Of a stretch of DNA of 64,000 nt, positions 53,214 through 61,477 are shown piece by piece. A model generated the notes under the pieces. It saw only the letters and a program-made list of their open reading frames with translations. It ran no database searches and was not told where the DNA came from. This DNA comes from Acrocarpospora catenulata (lineage in GTDB: Bacteria; Actinomycetota; Actinomycetes; Streptosporangiales; Streptosporangiaceae): NCBI RefSeq assembly GCF_018476525.1, contig NZ_JAHCST010000020.1:62001-126000 (forward strand), in the 5' to 3' direction. Positions within the stretch are counted from its first letter, which is position 1; every line of letters starts with the position of its first letter. Position numbers and translations under genes: made by a program.

Positions 53214-54430
53214 ACCAGAAAGCCCCCTCCCCCTTTCGTCAGCCTCGCGCCGTCTGGGCGGTCGCGTTCGCCTGTGTGATCTCGTTCATGGGGATCGGGC
53301 TGGTGGACCCCATCCTGCCCGCGATCTCCAGCGGTCTGGACGCCTCCCCGACCCAGGTCACCCTGCTGTTCACCAGCTATCTGGTGGTGATGGCGGTGGC
53401 CATGCTGGTGACCGGCTGGGTGTCCAGCCGGATCGGCGCCAAACGCACGCTGATCAGCGGTCTCGTGCTCATCATCGTGTTCAGCGCGCTGGCCGGATCC
53501 TCCGACGGCATCGCCCAGATCATCGCGTTCCGCGCGGGCTGGGGCCTGGGCAACGCCCTGTTCATCGCCACCTCGCTGGCCGTCATCATCGCCGCCGCCA
53601 GCGGCGGCTTCAGCGGCGCGATCATCCTGTACGAGGCGGCGCTGGGCCTGGGCATCGCCATCGGCCCGCTCGTGGGCGGACTCCTCGGCAGCGTCAGCTG
53701 GCGCGGTCCCTTCTACGGCGTGGCAGTCCTGATGGCCATCGCACTGATCGCCACCATCGTCCTGGTACGCGCCCAGCCCACCCCTACCAGGAAATCCTCC
53801 CCCATCGACCCCATCCGGGCCCTCCGCCACCGCGGCCTACTGATCATGAGCTTGACGGCCCTCTGCTACAACTGGGGCTTCTTCACCGTGCTCGGCTACG
53901 CGCCTTTCCCGATGGGCCTGAACGCCATCCAACTCGGCCTGGTCTTCACCGGCTGGGGCCTGCTGGTGGCCGTCTTCTCCGTCTTCGGCGCACCCCGCCT
54001 GCTCCAGCGCTTCGGACTCGCCCGCACCCTCTACGTGAACCTCGCCCTGTTCACCGTGGACGTCGCGGTCATCGCCCTCTTCACCGACAAGCCTGCCGTA
54101 CTGGCGGCGGCCGTGGTCGTGGCGGGCGTCTTCATCGGAGTCAACAACACCCTCACCACCCAGGCGGTCATGATGGTCGCCCCGGTGGAACGCCCGGTGG
54201 CCTCAGCCGCCTACGGCTTCGTCCGCTTCATCGGCGGCGGCCTGGCTCCCTACGTCGCAGGCCACCTGGCCGAGGTCACCAACGACCACTGGCCGTTCGC
54301 ACTCGGCGCCGGGGCACTCCTGCTCGCCATCGCCATCCTGGCCACCGGCCACCGCCACCTGACCAGAGCCGAAGCCGACCAACGAGCACACGAAGCGGAG
54401 CTCCTGAAGACGAGCGCCGCCAGTCCTTGA
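53210..54430 (+). CDS. MFS transporter
   Basis: A 406-aa protein with about 12 membrane helices. The first reads WAVAFACVISFMGIGLVDPIL and loop 2-3 has GWVSSRIGAKRTLI, the A-motif region of the major facilitator superfamily. The second half begins around LRHRGLLIMSLTALCYNWG. It is likely a drug or metabolite exporter of the DHA group, induced through the overlapping MarR gene. A 24-base segment (54063-54086) recurs exactly at 54608-54631. Confidence 0.88.
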   Translation: MNQKAPSPFRQPRAVWAVAFACVISFMGIGLVDPILPAISSGLDASPTQVTLLFTSYLVVMAVAMLVTGWVSSRIGAKRTLISGLVLIIVFSALAGSSDGIAQIIAFRAGWGLGNALFIATSLAVIIAAASGGFSGAIILYEAALGLGIAIGPLVGGLLGSVSWRGPFYGVAVLMAIALIATIVLVRAQPTPTRKSSPIDPIRALRHRGLLIMSLTALCYNWGFFTVLGYAPFPMGLNAIQLGLVFTGWGLLVAVFSVFGAPRLLQRFGLARTLYVNLALFTVDVAVIALFTDKPAVLAAAVVVAGVFIGVNNTLTTQAVMMVAPVERPVASAAYGFVRFIGGGLAPYVAGHLAEVTNDHWPFALGAGALLLAIAILATGHRHLTRAEADQRAHEAELLKTSAASP

Positions 54431-54490
54431 GCCCTGCCGACACGGATCGTCACCCAGATAGTTACCCGCCTGATGACGGACGAGCGGCGA

Positions 54491-54620
54491 TCAAAAGGTC
54501 TTCCCCGCGTGCTCCACAGGGTTCATCTCGTACAGGGTCCGCTCCACCGTCGCCAGGGCGCCTGTAGGCGAGTCCGTGTGCTCTCCGGCATGCTGCTCGT
54601 CCCAGCCTCGCGGTCATCGC
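54491..54620 (-). pseudogene. Possible 3' fragment of a gene
   Basis: A GC-biased open frame on the minus strand ends at a TGA (54491-54493). Its last residues read LYEMNPVEHAGKTF, and it begins abruptly after an in-frame TGA with no start codon. It looks like the end of a lost gene. Its upstream edge coincides with the copied 24-base MFS segment (54608-54631). Family unknown. Confidence 0.3.
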
Positions 54621-54673
54621 CCTCTTCACCGGTGCTATTCGGCTCTGGGCGCCCCAGTACTCCTTCTCGGGAG

Positions 54674-54923
54674 CTAAACCCACTGCACGCGGACGACGTA
54701 TTACCTCGCGTTGCGGCTCTAGCACCACGTAGGTCACCAGGCCACGTTCTCAGAACGGCATGACCCGCATGTTTCCATCGGGCTTGCTCGGCGTTTGCGG
54801 CCCGCCAGCCCAAGGCTCCAGCTCTATCAGGTCCAGCACCCCGGCCAGATACCGCAAGGCATGCTCGGGAAGGGCCGCGATCTGGTCCTGAGCGACGGGA
54901 TCGGGCTCAACGATCGAGTACAC
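54674..54923 (-). pseudogene. Inactivated small toxin-like gene (RelE/ParE-like) after DUF6247
   Basis: From GTG 54923 the frame encodes YSIVEPDPVAQDQIAALP and further residues up to MRVMPF, then a TGA (54750-54752). Beyond it the same frame continues as ERGLVTYVVLEPQREV. One extra base near 54698 then shifts the frame away from the expected VRVQWV and stop at 54674-54676. The pattern fits RelE-like small toxins. Two independent lesions are present, so the gene is dead. It follows DUF6247 directly (TAA then GTG). Confidence 0.65.
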
Positions 54924-55268
54924 TTATCGTTCGACCCCGCGTTCAGCCAACATTTCGCGCCAGGTCTTGTCGCCCCGCGGAATGGGCCTCCCAGCATCAG
55001 CCAGTTCCTGGATGCGGGCAGCGCGCTCGTAGAGATCTCTGCGGCCCTGCGGATCCTTGATCGAGTCGCAGGCGATCAGCCACCAAGTATGGATGAACTC
55101 ACTCAGTCGACCGAGGTCCAAACTGGCCCGGACTTCGGCCAAGACGACATCCAGTCCGCTGTCGAACCCGTCTCGGTCCTGCTGTACCACCAAAGCTCTC
55201 CGGATGGCGCGCAGGTTTTTCTCCGGCAGGGGGCCTTCGGGAGTGAACTCCTGTGGTTGCGCGCTCAT
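54924..55268 (-). CDS. DUF6247 family protein (antitoxin-like position)
   Basis: A 114-aa protein that matches the actinobacterial DUF6247 family: PLPEKNLRAIRRALVVQQDRDGF, then a helical LDVVLAEVRASLDLGRLSEFIHTWWLIA. Its 3' end abuts the dead toxin-like gene, an arrangement that suggests an antitoxin or partner role, which I infer from position. The remaining gene appears intact. Confidence 0.7.
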   Translation of the reverse strand: MSAQPQEFTPEGPLPEKNLRAIRRALVVQQDRDGFDSGLDVVLAEVRASLDLGRLSEFIHTWWLIACDSIKDPQGRRDLYERAARIQELADAGRPIPRGDKTWREMLAERGVER

Positions 55269-55475
55269 GTCGTCAGTGTACGTACAGGTACTTCACGCAG
55301 CCCAGGTAATCGCGGGACTTGAGAAGACCACCCGACCTGCGTTCCAAACAGTGCAGGCCCCACATACGCGTCCTTCTGCCCCGGATCCCCTACTTGGCGC
55401 GGATCTTCCTCCTCGCCATAAGTGTGCTCGTCGGTAAAACTGCATGGTGAACATCGATCGTGATATGTCGCTGGG

Positions 55476-56891
55476 ATGACCAGAAGTGGGACGGCGCTGG
55501 GCGCCCTGGGCGCGTTGTTGGATCGGTCGCTTGTACAGATCGCGGAGGCTTCAGCAGATGCACGCGTCTACGACCGGCATACGATCCGCAAGGTCTCGGA
55601 CGTGTGGGACAACAACACCTTCCCGTTGTTCCACGCTGCGACCGCCCTCACCTCCACTGGCCGAGAGCGGCGTGCCCGCGCCGCCCTCATCTGGATGGCC
55701 GATCTTGGACTGGCGCGGCGGAAATGGATGGTCGAGCAGGCCGAGGCGGCAGGGTGCCCGCTGGAGCAGGTACTGCCGCCGCCGTCTGTGGAGCCTCTGC
55801 ACAGCCGGGACTACCAAGGACGGGTGAGGCCCCGGTTCATGCCGCTGACGGCCGAGAACACAGTCGACCTCGGCGCCGACTACGATCTGGCCGCCGCCCA
55901 GGTCCGCACGCTACTGCTCGAACGGGTCGGCACCCAGTTGACCGGGTCTCTCGTTCTGGCCGCCCCTCGTCGCTACGGTGACCGACAGGTGGGGGGACCG
56001 TCCGAGTTGCACCTGTGGTTGGAGGACGTCACCGAGGTGCGTTTTGACTCCCACGACCGAACGGGAGTCGCCCTTGATCACGGGACGGAGGGGCTAGTCA
56101 TCGGCGTCGGCGCGGACGGAAGGCTGCGCGCCACCAGCGGCACCGCGTACCCCGAAGACCGGACCTGGCATCTTTCCACCGCCGGCCGGGCCGCCGATCA
56201 GCGGACCCCACCCCGTGAGGAACGAACCCGCCGCAAACCTGAGCGACAGCGACCACGACCAGAGGGCGCGGCGCTGGTCGCCGCCACGATCTTGTACTTC
56301 GTGATGCTGGAGATCCGCATGGTCCGCTACGCCCACCTCGCCGATCGGATCCCCGTCCGGTTGCTCGCCAGCGCACTGGCCGACGCGGGTACGGACATCC
56401 TGGCCGCAGGCGCCCGCCGAGGCAGCCGCCGCGAAAGAGCATTCCGCAATCTGGTTGAGTCCTGGATCGAGAACGCCGGCCCACCCCTGACGTCCTGGTT
56501 CACCGACCCACTGCGTCACCTCGCCAGCGCGGAACGACTCCCGGATGGCACCAAAGCATGGATCGAAGAAATCACAGCGCCAGAACAGACACCCACGCCT
56601 CTCGTCACAGCACTGGCTTCCGACCTGCCCATAGAAGGTGAACTCCGACTCGCCAAGTACACGGCCACTTCCGCCCTCGTACATCTAGCCCACCCGCCCA
56701 CTGAGGACTCCACTAATCAGCGTTGGCGGCTGCGCGCTTATGAAGTCGGCGATGTGAGCCGATTCCGACTGCGGGCTGATGCCTTCGACGGCCCACACGG
56801 ATTACGAACGGTCGGGGAACCACCGAGCGTGGAGTCCCTGATCCTCGGCCCCGACGCCCTCGATGTTCGCGGGAGGAAGGCCCAGCCTTGA
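55476..56891 (+). CDS. Hypothetical protein
   Basis: A 471-aa protein of no family I recognise. The N-terminal part is helical (LGALLDRSLVQIAEASADARVYDRH). A middle basic Pro/Arg/Glu linker (about residues 245-265) separates it from a second helical part that begins AALVAATILYFVMLEIRMVRYAHLA. No signal peptide, no clear membrane helix apart from the weakly hydrophobic VAATILYFVML. It stands alone on its strand in an accessory stretch. Confidence 0.6.
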   Translation: MTRSGTALGALGALLDRSLVQIAEASADARVYDRHTIRKVSDVWDNNTFPLFHAATALTSTGRERRARAALIWMADLGLARRKWMVEQAEAAGCPLEQVLPPPSVEPLHSRDYQGRVRPRFMPLTAENTVDLGADYDLAAAQVRTLLLERVGTQLTGSLVLAAPRRYGDRQVGGPSELHLWLEDVTEVRFDSHDRTGVALDHGTEGLVIGVGADGRLRATSGTAYPEDRTWHLSTAGRAADQRTPPREERTRRKPERQRPRPEGAALVAATILYFVMLEIRMVRYAHLADRIPVRLLASALADAGTDILAAGARRGSRRERAFRNLVESWIENAGPPLTSWFTDPLRHLASAERLPDGTKAWIEEITAPEQTPTPLVTALASDLPIEGELRLAKYTATSALVHLAHPPTEDSTNQRWRLRAYEVGDVSRFRLRADAFDGPHGLRTVGEPPSVESLILGPDALDVRGRKAQP

Positions 56892-57029
56892 CGCGTCAGC
56901 GGCAGGCTCAACGAGATAAACGAGTTCCCACCGGTACCCATAGTTCTCGATCAAGGACTTGTATCGGTCCCGTGCGGCACGGAGCAGGCGGGCTTGGCAC
57001 GGCAACCAGCCGACCCAGATGGCGACCAT
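56802..57029 (-). CDS. Small hypothetical protein, uncertain
   Basis: A 75-aa frame from ATG 57029 (MVAIWVGWLPCQARLLRAARDRYKSLI) with moderate third-position GC bias. It overlaps the 3' end of the preceding hypothetical gene antisense by 90 bases. It could be a real small protein or a fragment in a decaying region. No family recognised. Confidence 0.3.
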   Translation of the reverse strand: MVAIWVGWLPCQARLLRAARDRYKSLIENYGYRWELVYLVEPAADASRLGLPPANIEGVGAEDQGLHARWFPDRS

Positions 57030-57083
57030 CTCACCGTGAAAGTAGCGACCAAATCACCACGCGACTGGCGACTATCTCACCAC
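57022..57083 (+). repeat. Three imperfect direct repeats with 23-base period
   Basis: GCGACCATCTCACC (57022), GCGACCAAATCACCAC (57045) and GCGACTATCTCACCAC (57068) recur every 23 bases. Multiple short repeats at a fixed period are seen at the ends of IS21-type elements; no transposase gene remains next to it. This is inference. Confidence 0.45.
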
Positions 57084-57126
57084 AACATGTCATCTGCTCG
57101 CCATCAAGTCCCCGGTGGACGCCAAG

Positions 57127-57336
57127 ATGACCAGCCCGACGGCTTCATCGACACGATCTTCATGCATTGCCCGGATCTGCGGCACCGGACGACTTCAAGG
57201 GCTTCGCCATCTCGCCGAACGGGTCGGCGCTGACTTCGTCGCCGGGCTGGTCCTGCACACCGGTATGCAGACCTTCTCCTTCGGAGACCGGATGCTGGCC
57301 GTTCCGGTCAGCGCCCTGTGGGAGACGGCGGCCTAG
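57127..57336 (+). pseudogene. DUF4143 remnant, third copy
   Basis: The segment encodes QPDGFIDTIF, which matches TPDGFVDHIF of the intact copy, and soon after shifts frame into GLRHLAERVGADFVAGLVLHTG and FGDRMLAVPVSALW, the C-terminal end of the family. The middle is deleted and the two halves are in different frames (shift near 57200). Confidence 0.75.
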
Positions 57337-57458
57337 AACTGGCCAACCCGGCCGCTCAACATGGTCGGGGCCGGGTCCCCTTCGCGTGCGGGGGCGGGCC
57401 CGGACAAACACGAGAGGGCCGGGAGGAAACGACAGCTTCCGTCCAGCCCTGCGCCGAG

Positions 57459-57506
57459 TGGGAGGTACTGGGTTCGAGCCGGTGACCCCTCGCTAGCAAG
57501 TCAACC
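57459..57506 (-). repeat. tRNA-3'-end-like sequence, left copy
   Basis: GGTACTGGGTTCGAGCC and ACCCCTCGCT correspond to the T-arm and anticodon-arm 3' side of a tRNA read on the minus strand, but the T stem has a mismatch and no 5' half or CCA exists. About 40 of 47 bases match the right copy at 61481-61527. Such 3'-end pieces are left by integrative elements that target tRNA genes. Confidence 0.55.
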
Positions 57507-57650
57507 GACCAGCACGGGCATCTACCCTGACCTGGACATACAGCCCACGGCCGGCTACCACCGTCCAGGCTCGGCCACGCGACCTCCTAAATGTGTCAGT
57601 CCTGTCCGCCATGATCGGAACGCCTAGAAGGTACGTAACCAGGGAGTGTC

Positions 57651-58133
57651 GTGACAGAGATCGTGAAGAGGCTTCTCCATCCTCACAAGATAGAGAGGTA
57701 CCTGCAGGGGGTCGCAGACGTCGAAGCGCCGTGGAGCGTCGCCGGAGGCACCTCCAGGGACCTATGGATCGAGAGTGGCCCCGACGGCATCGCGCTCGAC
57801 GCCACAAACTGTGATGACGTTCTCATTGAATACGAGCTCTGGGACGGCGAGCCGCCCGCCTCGAACTGGGATGAAAGCCGGTCCGGGAGCATCTATCTGA
57901 CCTCCGGGACGATCTGCGCGATCAGCTCCTACTCGGGAGAATCTGATCACTACGAGGAGTTCGATCTCGGCCGCCGAGACCACGAGTGGCAGTTCAGAGT
58001 CCACCGGAAGCTCCTCAGCCATGAGAACTTCACCGCGGACATCATCAGGTTCACCCTGTTCAAGCTGCAGTTCTGGTCACCCGCAGAGGCCGTACCTTCC
58101 TCCCCAGAGGCAGGCTCAGGCCATCCTCAATGA
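57651..58133 (+). CDS. Hypothetical protein with chimeric 3' end
   Basis: A 160-aa frame from GTG (TEIVKRLLHPHKIERYL). The body is acidic with a beta-rich pattern (DVLIEYELWDG, SIYLTSGTICAISSYSG). I recognise no family. The last about 17 residues (from AEAVPSSP) are read from DNA that, in another frame, encodes the integrase remnant. The natural C-terminus has therefore probably been replaced. Confidence 0.55.
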   Translation: MTEIVKRLLHPHKIERYLQGVADVEAPWSVAGGTSRDLWIESGPDGIALDATNCDDVLIEYELWDGEPPASNWDESRSGSIYLTSGTICAISSYSGESDHYEEFDLGRRDHEWQFRVHRKLLSHENFTADIIRFTLFKLQFWSPAEAVPSSPEAGSGHPQ

Positions 58134-58275
58134 GGCGGCCAAGGCCAACCCGCACACGCGGGCGCACATCGTGCTCTCGCTGCTGATCGGCGCCCGGACC
58201 GCTCACCGTGCACAGTGCGCGACTTTCGCAAGATCCTCGACAACGCTGGAGGACTGGTCACCTCACAGTTAGTGA
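58093..58275 (+). pseudogene. Remnant of a tyrosine recombinase (phage-type integrase)
   Basis: One frame reads QAQAILNEAAKANPHTRAHIVLSLLIGART, the beginning of a tyrosine-recombinase catalytic domain with the first catalytic Arg (in GART). It then passes to VRDFRKILDNAGGLVTS, which resembles a region further on before the HxxR box. The box and the Tyr are missing. A tRNA-like repeat lies 600 bases away, consistent with an old integration. Confidence 0.6.
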
Positions 58276-58443
58276 CTCATGTCGCCGAAACAAGATCGGC
58301 ACCCCCTGTTGGCCGTCAGCCTGGACGGTTACTGGTTCTCCACGACAACGGCATGTCCGTTGACACTGGTGGCGACCGTAATGTTCTGGCGTGGCTTCCC
58401 CTGAACACACACAATGACGGATGGATGGGGAGCTGATGACGCG

Positions 58444-59166
58444 ATGGGAAGTCCATTGCACGGCGAGGGGGAAGACGGGCGGTCTTACGGCAGGCGTGGT
58501 GTGCTCGAAGGTGCCTTCGCGCTGCTTGACGTTCTGGAGCGGGTACGGGAGGCGGGGTTGACCCGGCTGGCGGCCGAGAGCGGGCTGCCCAAGGCGACGG
58601 CGTACCGGTTGCTGGAACAGCTGACCGTTCTGGGTGCCGCCGAGAAGCTCGGTCCTCGCTACCGCATAGGTCCGAGGCTGCGCAGGCTGGGGCATGCGTG
58701 GCGGCCGGATCCGACTCTGGAGAAGGCGACTCAGGCGCCGATGCGCAACTTCGTGCGAACGACGGGGGCGGCGATCTGGCTGTGCCTGCTGTCCTCAGGG
58801 CAGACGATTGCGGTCGGTGGCGCGCCAGGGCGGATCCCGTACTTCTCGCCACCGCATCCGGGCTCGGTGGTGGGCTGGCCGACGGCGGTCGCGAAGATGC
58901 TCGTGGCCTGCTCGCCGAAGACCTCCGGGCTGGCCCTGGATTCGCCGGAATGGCGGAAAGACGCGGCGAGGATCCGCGAGGCGGGCGTCGCCTTCGACCA
59001 CGAGGAGTACACGCCCGGAGTCTCCTGCGTCGCGACTCCGGTGCTGGACAGGAGTGGCACGTTGGTCGCCGCGATCTGCTCACCAGTCGAGGCCGTACGC
59101 CCGCTGCCGGACCTCGCTCAGAACCTGGTCAGGATGAGCAAGGCGATCACCGCGACCCTGCCCTGA
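58444..59166 (+). CDS. IclR-family transcriptional regulator
   Basis: About 240 aa from ATG 58444; an ATG at 58414 is also in frame, neither with a strong ribosome site (GGGGAG at about 58428). The N-terminal winged helix reads LLDVLERVREAGLTRLAAESGLPKATAYRLLEQL, and a GAF-like effector domain follows, ending DLAQNLVRMSKAITATL. IclR proteins control catabolic or stress genes. No target is adjacent on the same strand. Confidence 0.85.
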   Translation: MGSPLHGEGEDGRSYGRRGVLEGAFALLDVLERVREAGLTRLAAESGLPKATAYRLLEQLTVLGAAEKLGPRYRIGPRLRRLGHAWRPDPTLEKATQAPMRNFVRTTGAAIWLCLLSSGQTIAVGGAPGRIPYFSPPHPGSVVGWPTAVAKMLVACSPKTSGLALDSPEWRKDAARIREAGVAFDHEEYTPGVSCVATPVLDRSGTLVAAICSPVEAVRPLPDLAQNLVRMSKAITATLP

Positions 59167-59322
59167 GCACGGCCGTGACGAAGATCGCTGAAGGTGGAGA
59201 CGAACAGCGGTCCGCTGAGCGAACCGGAACGCCGCGCCGGTTGACGTCCTGGCTGAAGATGTAACGGCGGTAGCAGGCAGGCCGGGGGCCGGGGGCCAAA
59301 GCATAGGTGGTGGGGAAGCCCG

Positions 59323-60087
59323 ATGCGTCGTCGATCTCGTATTAAACCGTTCACCGCCGACCGTTCCGTCACACGTAGGTTTCTGATCGTTCTCCTCTCC
59401 TTCTCCCTCCTCGCCACGGCATGTCTGGACGAGGACTTCGGGGGAGGCTCGAACACATCCGAGAAAGGACAGGTTCAGGAGCCCAAGAAGCCCAAGGAGC
59501 CTGAGAAGCCCACGGAGCCTGAGAAGCCCACGGAGCCTGAGAAGCCCAAAGGCCCTGTCTGCCCCGCTCCGGGGCCCATCACGAGGTCCCAACTCCCCAC
59601 TTTCGCGTCGGCGGACGCGGTAAGTGTGATCACACAGAATCCCTGCATCAGCATCGCGGGCCTGGCCAACGAGGTCATCGGCTTCATCCCTGAAGGGCGC
59701 TCCCAGGAGTTCGCGGAGTTCCGAGGCGGGCTCGAGCGGTTCATCAACAGAGTGAACGCAGTCAACGACGCGGCGGAGTGCGCCTATGAGACCGACCATC
59801 TGGCGGTCGGGGTGTACCACCATGACGAGACCCCATGGTCAATCGGCATGGTCGCGGTCGTCCGCGGCGACCTCGACGCGCTGGTCGACACCGGAGTCTG
59901 CTGGCTGCTGCGGAGACTGCCCTTCGGGGTCCCTCCTGCTGGAATCGCACCCGAGGAGATCCATCCCGATTTCTGCGCCGACGCCGTCATCAGGGAAAGC
60001 AACGGCTACCGCTTCACGATCCTCTGGATCGGCTCATCAAATGTGATGTGCGGAAGCCTCGCCATCCTGTACAGCCCCACCACGTAG
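59323..60087 (+). CDS. Lipoprotein with Pro/Glu/Lys repeat linker
   Basis: A 254-aa exported protein. A hydrophobic segment RFLIVLLSFSLLATAC ends in a lipobox-like LATAC, so Cys is probably lipidated. A low-complexity linker PKEPEK-PTEPEK-PTEPEK follows, encoded by 18-bp tandem repeats. The globular part (about 80-254) contains six or so Cys residues. Family not recognised. Likely exposed on the cell surface. Confidence 0.7.
   Translation: MRRRSRIKPFTADRSVTRRFLIVLLSFSLLATACLDEDFGGGSNTSEKGQVQEPKKPKEPEKPTEPEKPTEPEKPKGPVCPAPGPITRSQLPTFASADAVSVITQNPCISIAGLANEVIGFIPEGRSQEFAEFRGGLERFINRVNAVNDAAECAYETDHLAVGVYHHDETPWSIGMVAVVRGDLDALVDTGVCWLLRRLPFGVPPAGIAPEEIHPDFCADAVIRESNGYRFTILWIGSSNVMCGSLAILYSPTT
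59491..59544 (+). repeat. 18-bp in-frame tandem repeat
   Basis: CCCAAGGAGCCTGAGAAG followed by two copies of CCCACGGAGCCTGAGAAG, each encoding a PxEPEK hexapeptide. The length is a multiple of three, so copy-number change would keep the frame and only lengthen the lipoprotein stalk. Confidence 0.85.
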
Positions 60088-60099
60088 GCGCCCAGCTGT

Positions 60100-60471
60100 C
60101 TAGCGTTGCTTGAGGCGGAGTGCTTCTTTGCGGGTCTCTGCCTGGATGGACTGCTCGCGCTCCAGCCACTCGGGGTTCTCCGCTTTCAGCGCATCGATCT
60201 CAGCGGTGGTAAGCGGTCCGGTGATCCCGCCTCTGGCCAGGCCGGAAATGGAGACCTTGAGCTTCGCGGCGATGACCTGCTTGGGGTGCGGGCCGTTGCG
60301 GCGCAGGTCAGCGAGCCAGGCAGGTGGCTTCGACTGCAACTCGTTCAGCTCGTCCCTGGAGACGACACCCGCCTGGAACTCGGCGGGAGTGGCCGAGAGG
60401 AGGACACCCAGCTTCTTGGCCGCGGTCGCGGGCTTCATCGTCTGGATGGTCTTCGGTTTGGACGAGGTCAT
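60100..60471 (-). CDS. DUF5997 family protein
   Basis: 123 aa from ATG 60471 (the frame is open further, to 60636, but MTSSKPKTIQTMKP is the family start). Typical blocks: TAAKKLGVLLSATPAEFQ, PPAWLADLRRNGPHPKQVIAAKL and LTTAEIDALKAENPEWL. The family is widespread and small in actinobacteria and unstudied. It is divergent from a LysR-type substrate-binding gene 55 bases away, a pairing also seen in other actinobacteria, so the two may act together. Confidence 0.87.
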   Translation of the reverse strand: MTSSKPKTIQTMKPATAAKKLGVLLSATPAEFQAGVVSRDELNELQSKPPAWLADLRRNGPHPKQVIAAKLKVSISGLARGGITGPLTTAEIDALKAENPEWLEREQSIQAETRKEALRLKQR

Positions 60472-60526
60472 GGCGTCAAGATTAGTCAGTCGGAACGGGT
60501 TCCCCTGACATCGGTACCCTGAGGAA

Positions 60527-61252
60527 GTGACTGATGGGGAGACCGGCAGGGTGTTCCGGCTGGCGTACGTGCCCGGGGTGACACCCGCGAAATGGGTCAA
60601 CGTCTGGACCGAGAGGATGCCCGGCGTGCCGATCACCCTGGTCGCGGTTCCCGCCGCCGAGGTGGTGGGACTCCTGCGGGATGGCGGCGCCGACGCCGCA
60701 TTCGTCAGGCTGCCGGTCGACCGGGACGGGCTCAGCGTGATTCCGCTCTACGTGGAGACCACGGTGGTCGTGGTGCCCAAGGACCACGCGGTGGCCGCTG
60801 CCGACGAGGCGGCCGTCGCCGACCTGACCGACGACGAGGTGTTCCATCCTCTGGACGACACCATCGAGTGGACGGCCCGGCCCGGGCTGCCCGCGTTCAC
60901 CCGCCCTGCCACAACGGCGGACGCGGTCAAGCTGGTAGCGGCCGGCACTGGGCTTCTCCTGGTTCCGCAGTCGCTGGCACGCCTCCACCACCGCAGGGAC
61001 CTCACGTACCGGCCGGTGCCGGACGCGCCGCAGTCTCAGGTCGCGCTGGCCTGGCCCACGGACGCGACCACTGACCTGGTGGAAGATTTCATCGGCATCG
61101 TCCGCGGCCGGACAGTGAACAGCTCACGGGGCCGTACCCCTGCCTCCCCCGCGGAGAAACCGAAACAGCGGCAGGCACGAAAAGCCGCACAGAACGGCTC
61201 CGGCCGCCGGGCCGTACCGGCCCGTAAAAAGAAGGGCTACCGGCCTCGGTGA
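60527..61252 (+). CDS. LysR-type substrate-binding domain protein without DNA-binding domain
   Basis: A 241-aa protein starting at GTG. It consists of the two-lobed effector domain of LysR regulators (FRLAYVPGVTPAKW, ADAAFVRLPVDRDGLS, VVVPKDHAVAAAD and LVAAGTGLLLVPQSLA). The usual N-terminal helix-turn-helix is absent. A very basic tail (RKKKGYRPR) follows and could contact nucleic acid. It is divergent from DUF5997. Confidence 0.87.
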   Translation: MTDGETGRVFRLAYVPGVTPAKWVNVWTERMPGVPITLVAVPAAEVVGLLRDGGADAAFVRLPVDRDGLSVIPLYVETTVVVVPKDHAVAAADEAAVADLTDDEVFHPLDDTIEWTARPGLPAFTRPATTADAVKLVAAGTGLLLVPQSLARLHHRRDLTYRPVPDAPQSQVALAWPTDATTDLVEDFIGIVRGRTVNSSRGRTPASPAEKPKQRQARKAAQNGSGRRAVPARKKKGYRPR

Positions 61253-61445
61253 CCAGCGGCCCCGAACCTCCGGTTCGGACCCGGTTGGACCGGGATGTGC
61301 TGGAAGACCAGCGGGGCGCAGGTGCGGGGGCCGCTGCGCCGCTCGCGCAGCCTTCTTCCCGGAAGTGGCGCACCCAAGGGTGCCCGCATTGCCGCGAGAT
61401 GCCCAACTCGGCGATGGACAAGATCTCCGGCAGTTAGTCACTCAA

Positions 61446-61475
61446 CCCGTTTCCACGCTCAGAAACGGGCGTTTT
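61446..61475 (+). terminator. Intrinsic terminator
   Basis: CCCGTTTC and GAAACGGG form an 8-bp stem with an 8-base loop, followed by CGTTTT. It lies directly before the tRNA-like repeat, as terminators of integrase genes often do in actinomycete integrative elements. No intact integrase precedes it. Confidence 0.7.
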
Positions 61476-61477
61476 GC

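Noticed and set aside
54750-54752. TGA read as selenocysteine or by readthrough in the toxin-like gene
   Set aside because: The position fits a Gly codon in this family type and a second lesion follows 50 bases on, so simple decay explains both.
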